From Paragordius varius (taxonomy: Eukaryota > Nematomorpha): a stretch of 64,000 nt of DNA. The translations under genes and the position numbers were made by a program. The notes beneath the pieces were generated by a model. That model worked only from the letters and a program-made list of their open reading frames with translations. It was not told where the DNA came from and ran no database searches. This document shows, in pieces, positions 12,866 through 24,382 of the stretch (its first letter is position 1; each line of letters begins with the position of its first letter). The DNA lies in contig OZ176055.1 in NCBI GenBank assembly GCA_964247055.1, positions 3,410,001 through 3,474,000 on the forward strand, written 5' to 3'.

Positions 12866-13330
12866 TCATATGATGGATTTTACTTCTTCCTGTGGACGCT
12901 ATCAAAAAGTTTCGTTTTAATTATTTATAGATATCGGTGTATTTTTATGAATTCTATAATTTTAAGCGGTAAAAAGCTTAAAGCCTGAAAGTCTTTTACC
13001 AGAGAAATGACGGATTTAGTATATAGGACAACGGAGCAGGCTCGGAAGATGTATGACAATCGGGCTCGCATAAAGCGGAAGAATAACCTAGCTATAAGGA
13101 CCAAGAATCAAGCCTTCTCCAAATTACTCAAACATAAAATGATTTTGATCAATTGTACATTGTCACAAATCCCCGAAAAACGGGTTTCTTCCTGGGGCTA
13201 GAGAATCGGTCTTTCGAAAAAGTTATTATATTATATAAATTCAGAAATAAATGATTATGAATGTAGGGAAGCGTATCCTAACGGGTCCAGTATATTTTAT
13301 TTTTACTTTTAGGGTCTTTAGATAACACTC
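12866..13330 (+). repeat. Left arm of the Harbinger inverted repeat
   Basis: This segment matches the reverse complement of about 16660-17030. Shared blocks include CATATGATGGAT, TTGATCAATTGTACATT and the AGAGAATCGG/CCGATTCTCT pair. A small frame at 13007-13201 (starts MTDLVYRTTEQARKMYDNRA) lies wholly within the arm and has counterparts in the other copies, so it belongs to the transposon, possibly as a relic of a second ORF. Confidence 0.65.
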
Positions 13331-13620
13331 TTATAATCATTTTGATGCAGCCTGTCTTGCGGGTTCAAATATAACTAATCATGTGGAGGATACCATGCCT
13401 CTTCCAGTATATTTTATTTTTACTCTTAGGGTCTTAAGATAACAATATTTTTTCTTTCAATAATCATTTTAATACAGCCTGTCTTACGGGCTATAACTAA
13501 TTCATATTTATCTGTTTGAGGCTATCATTCCTGTTCGAGTATATTGCATTTTAACTTTTAGGGTCTTTTGATAACAATGTTCTTTCTTTAATAATTATTT
13601 TGATAGAGCTTGTTTATTAA
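13287..13620 (+). repeat. Imperfect tandem repeat, about three units
   Basis: A unit of roughly 117-132 bp recurs three times, each starting near CCAG/CGAG then TATATTTTATTTTTACT, followed by TTAGGGTCTT and an element like CAGCCTGTCTTGCGGG. Units start near 13287, 13404 and 13536. One unit is found inverted at about 16600-16690, so the repeat is part of the transposon. Confidence 0.7.
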
Positions 13621-13914
13621 TTAAAGGTTTTGTTTAAAAAAAATATTTGTAAAACTTGGAATCTATAATTATTTGCTACCTAAATGTACCAACTTATCCA
13701 TACTGCCCAGCTCCAGATAAATCTGTTTTTGGTAATATTGGCAAATTTATTATAATTTATATATTTTATTAAAGATTTAACGGGCTTTAGAGAATCTTAC
13801 ACGCGAAGATTATTTTAAAGAGATTTTATCATGCCAAAAAAGGATATTAAATATTTTACAAAATATTGTTATATGTTATAAATATATATTTGGCATTTAT
13901 ATAATAAATATAGT

Positions 13915-14515
13915 GATTCATAAATTATTTATAATAATATATCTTATAATCTCATTCCTTCTATCGATTCCTGCTTGCCGACTACTAGATATTGGCCTCG
14001 TCTCATCGTCTGATGGGCCTTCAAATACGTTCTCTTCAATATGTCCGATGGCTTTTAGATACTTCCCTATAATATTAAAAATAATTTGATATGGAGCACA
14101 AACTAAAATGAACATATATCTTATCGATATATGTAAAAATGCTGTAAAATGCGCATATCAAATATAAAACATACCTATATTGAACAATACCCCACATGAT
14201 TGTATCAAGTCAGGTACCATTTCCGTCTTGACACGGATCTTGTTGCCTAGGATGGGGAATACCCTCTTCCATTGACCAAGCACACGCTCTACCAACATGC
14301 GTTTTTTGCTCTGTAGATAATTATAACGTATTTCATGTCCTGCTGTGGGTGTCTTTATTGGTGTAATAATGGTTTTTTGTATACCATAACCACTATCACC
14401 TAACAGACTACCATACTCTGCCACATCTTCCAGGATCGATCTGACAAGCGAATTGCTATAGATCCTGGCATCATGTATGCCTCCAGGTGATAACACTTCT
14501 ATAGACGCAAATTTA
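13915..14515 (-). pseudogene. Harbinger-like transposase fragment, copy A
   Basis: The minus strand encodes the second half of a DDE_4-type (Harbinger) nuclease: VLSPGGIHDARIYSNSLV, YGSLLGDSGYGIQKTIITPI and RMLVERVLGQWKRVFPILG, which carry the conserved Asp and Glu residues. After VLFNI a GT...AG intron seems to lead to a last exon (about 14066-13918) reading KYLKAIGHIEENVFEGPSDD and ending YIIINNL. The N-terminal half is absent. It mirrors copy B across a centre near 14545. Confidence 0.75.
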
Positions 14516-14574
14516 ATGATATGGAGAGAGCCTAAGGTCTATGGCTATCAAGATTTAAATTACCTCATATTGGG

Positions 14575-15253
14575 GGCGCAATTGATTGTACTAACACTGA
14601 AATAAATCAGCCAAAAGAGAAGATTATATTAACCGTAAAGGTTATTATTCATTGAATGTCCAGGTAACTGTGGACGCCTCAGAAAAATTTATCTCTATAG
14701 AAGTGTTATCACCTGGAGGCATACATGATGCCAGGATCTATAGCAATTCTCTTGTCAGATCGATCCTGGAAGATGTGGCAGAGTATGGAAGTCTGTTAGG
14801 TGATAGTGGTTATGGTATACAAAAAACCATTATCACACCGATAAAGACACCCACAGCAGCGCATGAGATAAGGTACAATTATCTACAGAGCAAAGAACGC
14901 ATGTTGGTAGAGCGTGTGCTCGGTCAATGGAAGAAAATATTCCCCATTTTAGGCAACAAGATCCGTGTCAAGCGGAAATGGTACCTGACTTGATACAATC
15001 ATGCGGGGTATTGTTCAATAAATAATTATATTTCATATAAGTATTATACAGCTCCTATATACATTTTCATCTAAATTTGTACTCTATGTCAATTTACTTG
15101 TAATATTATAGGGAAGCAGCTATTGGTAATATTGAGGATAACGAATTAGTAAACCTATCAGAGGATGAGACAGCTCCAATATCCAGTAGTCGGCAGGCTG
15201 GAATAGATAGAAGAAATGAGATCATGCGATATATTATTATTAATAATTCATAA
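14575..15253 (+). pseudogene. Harbinger-like transposase fragment, copy B
   Basis: It begins at the first catalytic Asp region (AIDCTNTEINQPKE), has one frameshift, then runs DYINRKGYYSLNVQVTVDAS through PGGIHDARIYSNS, LLGDSGYGIQ and MLVERVLGQWKK. The probable last exon (about 15113-15253) reads SSSRQAGIDRRNEIMRYIII. It is an inverted near-duplicate of copy A and lacks the N-terminal part of the nuclease. Confidence 0.75.
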
Positions 15254-15689
15254 ATTACTTCTACACAATAAATATGTTTAATATAATTTTTGGTATGATA
15301 AAATTTCTTTTAATAAATATTCGCGATTGGCGTTACCATCACCAGGACATCTAACACATGAGCCCGTAACATCTATTATAAATTAAAAATGTAAACATTA
15401 TAATTTTCTCAATATTACTTAAAAAAGATTCACCAGGGTTTATTGGGCTTTCTCGATAGGCTGGTACATATAGGTAGCAAATAAGTGATAATAGATTTCA
15501 TGTATTTACAAATAAAATTTTTTTAATAATAATCTTTATATTATATATGAAATTTACAGAATATGAATAAATATGCTGGGACCGTTCTATATCCTGTACC
15601 TGTGGTAGGAGAAGAATATGTATCATGAAAGGTAATATGCTATAAACTTAAAATGAAATATACTGGAACCGGTTTTAGGGGTTTTATTC

Positions 15690-16302
15690 AACAATATTCT
15701 TTCTATAATTATTGTTGAAAAATACCACGCATGATTGTATTAATCTGGGACCATATCCATCCCGGAAAATCCTCTTCCAATGACCGGGAACACGCTCTAT
15801 TTACATGGGTTCTTTTCTATGAAGATAATTGTAACTGTTAGGTAATAGTGGTTATTGGATAAAAAATCCCTTATTACATCTATAAAGACCTTTAGAGCAC
15901 GAGATCGTCATAATTATGTTCTTAGCAGAGAACGCATGTTCGTAGAACGAGTTTTCGGTCAATGGAGGAGGATTTTCCTGATCTTAGGCAACAAGATCCG
16001 TTTTAAGATGGATATGGTCCCGGATTAATACAATCATGCTTGGTATTGCTCAACATATATATGTATTATATTTCATATAAGTATTAGATTTTTACAGCTT
16101 ATATATACATTTTCATCTAAATTTGTACTCTATAAAATTTATTTGATTTAAGGAAACCACATAAAAGCGATTGGTAATATTGAGGATTTCGAATTTGCAA
16201 ACCCATCAGATGATGAAACAGCGCCAATATCGAGTAGTCGGCAGGCTGGAATAGATAGGAGAAATGAAATATTGCGATATATTATCATTAATAATTCATG
16301 AA
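15690..16302 (+). pseudogene. Harbinger-like transposase fragment, copy C (heavily decayed)
   Basis: DNA-level matches to copy B are clear (blocks reading GGTAATAGTGGTTAT, AACGCATGTT, TTTTCGGTCAATGG, AGTAGTCGGCAGGCTGGAAT), but the frame is broken many times. Its C-terminal exon remnant at about 16150-16302 is the best kept part. Confidence 0.65.
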
Positions 16303-17396
16303 TTACTTCTACACAATAAATAAATTTCTATATAAATGCCAATAATAACATCGATCTTGTAAAATACACCTTTAATGAAATAATAATAAAATTATAATAA
16401 ATTTGCCAATATTACCTAAAACAGATTCATCTGGGTCTAATGGGCTGTCTGGAGAAGTTGGTACATCTAGGTAGCAAATAGTTATTATAGATTTCAGGTT
16501 TTTACAAATAAATTTTTTTATTAAAAACCCTTATTTTATAATATAAATTAATTACTGGAACCGGCAGGATGTCCCCCACCAGATATATCTGAATTAGTAT
16601 CTATATTTGAGCCCGTATGACAGGCTGTATCAAAATGATTATTAAAAGAAAGAATATTGTTAGCTAAAGACCCTAAAAGTAAAAATGAAACATACGGACC
16701 CGCTAGGATACGCTTCATTACATTCATAATTATTTATTTCTGCAGTTATATAATATAAATACTTTTTCAAAAGGCCGATTCTCTGGCTCCAGGAAGAAAC
16801 TCGTTTTTGGGGAATTTGTGATAATGTACAAATTGATCAAAATCATTTAATGTTTGAGTAATTTGGGGAAGGCTTGATTCCCCGTCTTTGGGGCAAGGTT
16901 ATTCTTCCGCTTTATGCAGGCCGGATATTGTCATACATCTTCCGGGCCTCGTGCAGAGGAAAAAGTATTATCCATCATATGATTTTTCAAATCCCGCCTC
17001 ACAACTCAATCACCTCCCCCAAACATAGGTTTCCTCATAATTTAGGTGATTAAGCTTGAAAATTGGCTCATTCATATATGGGCCACCTGGATTATGAATA
17101 AACATATCTTTGAGGGAGATGATTGAGTTTTGGATATAAGAATTTTCCACATTTTTATTAATATAATGGATAACAGTTCTATTTATATGTGGGTTTTTTT
17201 TAAAAGTTTTGTTTAAATAATTTGTAGATATCCGTGCATGTTTATAAATATCCTGAATAAATTTAGCAACGGCGATAAAAGGACTGGAAGGCTTTAGCCA
17301 AAAAAAATGACCGATTTGAGATACAAAGCAACCGAGGGATGATTGATATATTTTATAAATATAATTTTAATATTTACATAAAAAATATATTCATTT

Positions 17397-17560
17397 ATTG
17401 TGCAAAAATAAATTATTAAGAAAATTGTGTCTTATTATTTCGTTTCTCCGATCTATCTCTGCCTGACTACTAGATATATTAGCTGCCTGATTTTCTGATA
17501 TAGGGTTTCCTAACTCATTCAATGTTAACCATCGCTTTTAGATGCTTTCTATAAATACCA
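17397..17560 (-). pseudogene. Harbinger-like transposase C-terminal fragment, copy D
   Basis: On the minus strand, AGCATCTAAAAGCGATGG and ATATCTAGTAGTCAGGCAGA match the last exon of copies A-C. Only this exon end is recognisable, next to a direct copy of the left arm at about 17200-17345. Confidence 0.55.
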
Positions 17561-17707
17561 TACGGTAAACCATCCCATTATCATAAGTATGTGGGAGATA
17601 CTTGTCTAAAATCAAATTTTAAAATACTCGATAGTATTCCTGATGATATTACCATTTAAAATAGTTTCAAGTGAGGCTGGAAAAAATTTATATGCCATAT
17701 TCTAGAT

Positions 17708-19755
17708 CAGTGGTACTCAAACCGCGGGCCGCATGCGGCCCTAAGAATACTTTAAAATTGCCCTATGACCATATTGACACTTATATTATCTTTTTAATGA
17801 AGAATTTTTAAAATAAATATAAAAGAATTCACGCTTATTTTAATATTAAATTTTCTTTAGATTTAATTTTGGTTATTTTATTTTTTACCCAATTCGAGAT
17901 GTAGAAAAATTTCCTTACATAAAAATGATTTCAAAATTTTGGCACACGTTGTTCCTGTTTCTATGTTCTATTTTCTTTTCAATTTTGAAATATTTATTGC
18001 ATTTCGTTTATGTATTTAAGCAAGCTCACCCAAACTTGCACATACATATTTGCTATCCTGCATCATTTTTAATAACTCATTTCCATAAAATATTTTCAAA
18101 TCAACATCATTAAATTTCGACCTGTTTTTTATAGCATAATTTAAATTATGTTCCTATTTTTTTGAATAAAGTATATAATTATTAAACAAATTTAAAGGAT
18201 GACATCTGATGCTAAAAAACGTAAATTATCCGATGAAAATCGCTCCTAAAAGAATGGGAAGAAAATTTTTTGTCAAAAATGTTAGATGCCCTATATGTAA
18301 GGACAACATAATTATACAAAAATATATTGAAACACATCTCAATGTACCCTTTTCGTGAGATTTTGCAACGACAACAAAATGAACGATTCAAAATTATTAC
18401 CAATCAATAATACCACGAAAAGAAGTAATTTACTCGAAATAATTAGCACCTTTTTCGATAAAAATGGTATACATAAAAAAATTGGCTTCGATCTGCACAG
18501 ATGGCTCTCCCTCAATGATTGGAGCAAACAAAAAATTTTTTCCTCTTTTGAAAACAAATATAATTTGCAAAATATTATGATCCTTTCAGTGATTTATTCA
18601 TCAGCAAAACTTGGTTTCGCGTGTAAAGGATGAATCACTAAATTTAGTAATTAAAACGGTTGTGGATATAGTTAACCACATCCGTGGTAGAGAATTCAAT
18701 CGCCGTAAATTCAAACACCTTCTGAAAGATATCCACAGTGAGTTTGATAATTCAAGGCCTTACCAAAGTATTAAATGGATTTTTTTTGTTTTAAGACATG
18801 AAGTTCTATTATTTATAAAAGATAACAGTAAGTTTCACGAGGAAATTAATAGTGGCAAATGGGGTTTTATTAGCCTACCTTTGCGACATTACTTATAAAC
18901 TTAGTATTTTTAAATACGAGTCTTCAAGCGAGCAAATAATAACCCAATTTGCTAATCAAATATTTGACTTTGAAGAATAGTTAATAATATATAAACAAAA
19001 TTTTATAGATAAAGCAACCTATATTTTCCAAATAAAATTCATCAAGAAAATATGGAATTTACCTCGGAGATTAATTTAATAATAGACAATCAATTAGCAT
19101 TTTTATATGAGATGATATTCAGATTTCAAGAATTAATAAATATTAAAAATTGTTTAAAACTGTTGAAAATCCCTAGCATATGGATATCCAATATTTAGCA
19201 ACTTTAGCATTTCGGTTTTGATCAGGCGCATATCATTGAAGAATTCATATATTTTTAAATGACTCCGATTTGAAGGCTCTATTCAAAAAAAAAAATAAGA
19301 AAGATATGTAGAGTTTTGGCAAGATGTGCCAAATAAATATGAAGATATAAAAAAATGTGCTCAAGTTATCCTAACTGTTTTTCCCCCAACTTACACGTGT
19401 AAGACGGCATATTTAAAAATGAAATGTATCAATACAAACAGAATTCGCTTGATCGATGATTATATGGACGCCGTATTTGAAATGGCCTGTCATGAAGCGA
19501 AACTAAATTTAAAAATTATTGGTTAATATCAAAATAAATGTTGTTATCAAAATATTTTAATTTTTTAAACTAAATGGTGCTAAACGAGTTTTTAGCTGGA
19601 TTTACATGCGATCCGGAAAAAATTCATTGTACTTATTTAGAATATAAATATGTGCATATTTGTCAAATAGCTATGGATTTGCTATAAGGTTCATGGCCCT
19701 CGAAAAAAATATAGATTTTATTTGGCCCATCAAATTTTTTTGGTGAGTACCACAT
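17708..19755 (+). mobile_element. hAT transposon fossil with intact 8-bp target duplication
   Basis: The element is bounded by an exact 8-bp duplication, TTCTAGAT, at 17700-17707 and 19756-19763. Terminal repeats are CAGTGGTACTCAAAC on the left and its counterpart GTGAGTACCAC on the right. Inside, an ATG at 18197 starts MTSDAKKRKLSDENRS, and a CPICKDN zinc-finger remnant follows, as in BED-type hAT transposases related to ZBED/Charlie elements. A C-terminal dimerisation region is readable at 19326-19526 (LKMKCINTNRIRLIDDYMDA). The frame is split into several ORFs by stops and shifts, so it is dead, but the perfect duplication suggests moderate age. Confidence 0.85.
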
Positions 19756-19763
19756 TTCTAGAT

Positions 19764-21031
19764 CTTTGAGAAGATATATTTGCAGTTATTATATTTAAGT
19801 TATTTTAAATATTCAATTGTAAGAGTTGCTAATAAACTTATTTATCTAACTACTATTTCTTTCCTAAATATATAGAATAAAGCACTAAAATATTATAACC
19901 TTTAGTAAGCCTTTTCCCGAAAAATATTTTTTAATACATGTCCAAAATTTCCATAACCTATCACAATAGATTGATAAATTCCAAAATTATTTATGGTTCT
20001 AGAGATATCCGCTTTTGTAATAACCTTAATCCTGAAAAATTAGGCTCAAAAATTCCTCTATTTCAACAGGATGAGGAAGGCTTATTCACCTTGATTAGTA
20101 CAGGCTTATTCACATGGGCCAAAATGTTTGTTCAGTTCAAATTTAGCCGACCTTTACCTTTTTACCATTAAAATAGTATATCTTTTTAATTGGTGGGACA
20201 TATTATTAATAGATTGGGTTTTTAATTAATTTTTGATACATCTCCAAATAAAACATCGTATTAAAAAGTAAAAAACTAGGTTTTGTTGCATCTTTTATAT
20301 CCGTCATGACAGCTAATGTCTCTATAATGACAAACTTTAACTATTAATCTTAACCTTCTAAACGACTATATTCTCAAAAAATTAAAATAGCAAAATATTG
20401 AATATATATTATTCATAATGTCATTTCATAATACATATATAATTAATTGAATTCCTATATAAATCTATATATATATATATATTTTGAATAATTTAAGCCT
20501 TAATCTGCATTATGATGGAAGTTAATTTTACCGGAAATTGGATAATGTATAAATCCTCCGTAATATATATTTGTTCTAAATACTGCCAAAAAATATATTT
20601 TAAATGTGAAAACTTAAATTCGCTGCTAAAAATATCCAAATATTCTAAAAAGTGCAAAATATTATCGTTTTATTTATCAATACGTAATGAATGTTGGTGA
20701 GTTTTTAAATACTATTCCTATTACATTTATTTTTATTTAAATAAAAATCAATGGTTTTTGTTGTTTGATTTAATAAAAAATAAACCACATAATTTTAATA
20801 TTTACATTTTGCGCGCTTGGTAACATTTTTATTTTGAAAATTAAATTTTTTATTATTCCACTTATTATTATTGAGAAAAGTATCTCGACTATTATTACAA
20901 TAATTATACGCCACCATTAACATATTATAATCGAGTTTACATATTTATTACTAAATAAATGTATAGCTTATTGCAGTAAAATAAGATATTGTCCTATTTT
21001 TTATTCTCACATCCTTTTTTATTGGAAAAAA
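19764..21031. other. AT-rich DNA before the NCS-1 gene
   Basis: No coding or transposon signal was recognised. A short TA run lies near 20467-20481. The last few hundred bases presumably include the promoter and 5' UTR of the gene starting at 21032. Confidence 0.4.
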
Positions 21032-23647
21032 ATGGGTCAAGCAAATTCAAAAGACACCAAAGAATTAATCAAAAGGCTGGCTAAGAGTACCTACTGTAAG
21101 TTATTTTTTTGAGTATTTTGATATAACATTAATTTTTGTTTATAATCATCTCAATATATTTAATGCATTCTACCCTCACATAGCATCTAATAGGTTAGAT
21201 AAGAAATGTTTAACTGATCCATTTACGACTACGATTTATATTGTTCTTTTAACTTAACTATTTGAGTATATGTAATGGTATTTACCTAAATATAACTGAT
21301 ATGACATTTAAACCAAATTAAATTTAATGGACAATATTAGGTGATTGATGGATATTTTGTCAAAAATAATCGCAGATTCAAAAATATGATTTATCATTCG
21401 GTACCATAAATGCTTTATATAAACAAGACGTAAATGACTAATAATTTTTTATAATGGAAAAAACCGTATTTTTTGATCCTTGTTTTTTTATAAAGTTAAA
21501 TGATAACAATTGTGAAATTAACCAATTTTCATCTCTATTTGACTTTTCGAAACCCGAACCGATAGATACATTTAAAATATCATGGTTTAATAAGGTTTTA
21601 TAATAACATTAGTTTACATTTTATAATTTGTGTATATAATTTCGATTCATATATAAAATTTAAATACATCTTAAACGAGTTACATTTTTTAACCGCAAAG
21701 CATATTTTGAAATATCTTATTATTCCGTAAAGTATGGGCCTTTTGCAATGTATTACATTAAAAATTGTTTAACACATTTTAGAGGCTTCCGCTGTAAAGC
21801 ATTAACACATAATTTTTTATGTGGTATTCAAATATTTCAATTCTTATATTTTTATTTTTTATGCTTTCCACCTCATCTCCCCATTGATTTCTGTCCATAT
21901 CATATGTTCAGTCACTGAAAAGGAACTCAAACATTGGTATTTTTATTATTATGCCCAGTTATATGGTTTACATTATTTCTAAGTTTAATCAAATTTTATA
22001 ATTTAATTTTCTACGATTTTAACATAATCTACAGCTTTCGTTTTACAATTTAGTTTTGATGTCAAATCTTTGGTTTTTTCTTATGGATTAATTTATTAGC
22101 AAAATGTACAAACAAGCTCATTAATCTTGTTACATTCAAACATTTCCAAAGATATTAAGATTAAATCTGAAAATATAACTTCCCTGGAAAATTTTATAAA
22201 AAAAAATAATTATGATAAATGGACATTTCTTTAAAAGTCCAAAAGAACCCTTATCCGATTATAAAAATGTAAAGTAATTCTTGAACAAGTTTTCATTTAA
22301 GGACTTAATATTATATAAGAGTTGTAAAACAAATATATTTTTTAGAATACCTAAGAATTTTTTGATTAAAATTTGAGATAGTATATTGGAATTTCTATTT
22401 GTATAAGTTTATAAAATAATTAGGCATCAAAATTTTATGGACGATTTCCCAGACGGAACTTTGACTGAAGAAGTATTATAAAATTTTCCATAAACTTTAT
22501 TAGGGTTTTTTAAAAATTTACAAAGAATTCTTCCCCCAAGGAGATTCAACAAAATTTGCCCATTTTGTCTTCAAAGTTTTTGATGAAAACAAGGTTTTTA
22601 TCCTTCTATTATTTTTATATCATCTTTTATAAGCTCTTGTAAAAATTTTGAAAAAATTTAACGGCTAAAATTATTTGGATTATTTTTAACATTTCTCATG
22701 TATTAACAAGGAGGACGTAAAAAGCTTTCTAAAACTTTAAGTTTTTTTAATTTAACTAAAAATTATTTCAAGTCACGTTTTTTGTCTTTAAACTAAATAA
22801 TTTTAGCTTTTCGTTCCATTATACGAAAAATGTAGAATCAAACAATAGAGTTTCCTGAATTTATGCATGCACTCTCCATAACTTCCCGGGGAACTTTGGA
22901 TGAAAAACTTTCTTGTAAGGGATTAATTTGAATTTTTTATAGGGACACATCTAAAATTGTTTTTATCCGATATGATTTATATATAATCTGATTTATTAAT
23001 AATTAAAATTTAGGGGCTTTCAAATTATATGATCAGGATAATGATGGATATATTACGCGGGATGAAATGTTGAAAATTATTAGTGCCATTTACCATATGA
23101 TTGTAAGTTTTAAACGAGGGGTGATTAACCCCCTGCAGCCCGCTGGAAATTTTATATACTTATTTAAGTCATATTGATTATCTTAAATAAATTTTATGAA
23201 TAAATCTTTCCGAGTTTGGCAATGAATTAGAAAAAAACGATAAAAAATAGTTTTACAATTTTATGGTTAAATTTAGAAAAATCGTTAATGCCCATATATT
23301 TTGTGAATGCGGCCCGTCGGATTTTTTTGATTCGATACAGCTCGCTTGAGCCATTTGTGTTAAACACCCCTGTTTTAACCATAAATTTATTTTTTTTACG
23401 TTATTATTATTATTTTAGGGTTCAGGAGAAAATGAGCCAACCCCTGTCGATCGGGTCGATAAAATATTCAGTTTTATGGATAAAGTTTTTATTAGTTTTA
23501 TATATTTATATATATATATATATATATATATGCATATTTATGAATATAAATAGTACATAATTATTAAATTTGGAAAATAAAATTTCAGTTTGTATTGGTT
23601 ATAATCATATATTTATCAAAACAATTACCTAAAAATAGCTAAATATT

Positions 23648-23689
<42 letters not shown>

Positions 23690-24382
23690 TTCAAACCAGT
23701 TTAACAGTTACAATTATTTATTATATTGTAAAGAAAATATGTCTAAAAACATTTTTTTTCGAATATTTAATATTTCCATGAAAGCTTTTTATTATGATTT
23801 TTGCATAAAATTTATCAGCCAATTTTTACCAGAAGAAACAATTAATCATATGTTAGGTGTTTATTGGTAAAATTATAGTACTTTTACTTATTGTATATGG
23901 TAATCTTGAGAATACTTTGAAGCCTTAAATTAATTTAATTAATCATTTATTATTGAAACGGGGTGAATAAGCGTATTCATTATCGTACAAAAATACCAAT
24001 TAATCATAAAATGTTAATCATTTATCATCTCTAAAACATAGAAAAATGTAAAAAAGTGTGAGATTTTCAATTTTCATTATTTATTAACGCTATTAAAGCA
24101 ATATAATTGGTTAGGTTCATCTTAAAAAGTAATATAAAAAGCAACCCGAAGTGGCATTCGACCGACTATAATTAATTTGACCAGTCGCAAACAAGCCCCC
24201 CTTCTTTAAAAAATATTTTTTTATAACCGATTTGTGGATTTAATCTTCATATTGTTTTATTTTAGAATCAAGATGACAAATTGAGTGAGGAGGAATTCAA
24301 AGAAGGTTCTAAAGCTGATCCTACAATCGCCCAAGCTCTTTCCCTATACACAAATAGTACCATTAAAAGAACATCAACTTAA
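21032..24382 (+). CDS. NCS1: Neuronal calcium sensor 1 / frequenin homologue, eight exons
   Basis: Exons: 21032-21095, 21912-21936, 22424-22472, 22504-22593, 22836-22914, 23014-23102, 23419-23484, 24266-24382. All junctions are GT-AG with matching phase, giving 192 aa (NCS-1 is usually 190). The N-terminus MGQANSK fits myristoylation. Landmarks: [80 protein letters not shown]3 is canonical. EF2 ([12 protein letters not shown]) has lost the loop Gly, and EF4 ([12 protein letters not shown]) has Asp for Gly. The inactive EF1 reads FPDG instead of the family's CPxG. Intron 3 is 31 nt and exon 2 only 25 nt; intron 6 holds a hAT MITE and intron 7 has TA repeats. The protein should be a membrane-linked Ca2+ switch. 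AATAAA signals lie near 24440 and 24462. Confidence 0.95.
23116..23372 (+). mobile_element. hAT MITE inside NCS1 intron 6
   Basis: Ends GAGGGGTGATTAA and (reverse strand) CAGGGGTGTTTAA, flanked by near-identical 8-mers TTTTAAAC (23108-23115) and TTTTAACC (23373-23380). It contains the GCGGCCCG-type block seen in other hAT ends in this window. Without the element and one target copy the intron would be 51 nt instead of 316. Confidence 0.75.

Larger units (their letters stand above)
12860..17560. mobile_element. Cluster of PIF/Harbinger-like transposon copies in inverted arrangement
   Basis: At least four pieces of one Harbinger-like DNA transposon lie here in both orientations: transposase remnants on the minus strand (about 14515-13915 and 17560-17397) and plus strand (about 14575-15253 and 15690-16302). 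Outer arms at about 12866-13330 and 16560-17030 are inverted copies of each other. A third copy of part of the left arm lies in direct orientation at about 17200-17345. The arrangement suggests repeated insertion or local rearrangement of one family. No target duplication was identified. Confidence 0.75.

Noticed and set aside
13007-13201. Short frame MTDLVYRTTEQARKMYDNRA as a host gene
   Set aside because: It lies in an arm that is repeated inverted at 16.7-17.0 kb and directly at 17.2 kb, so it belongs to the transposon.
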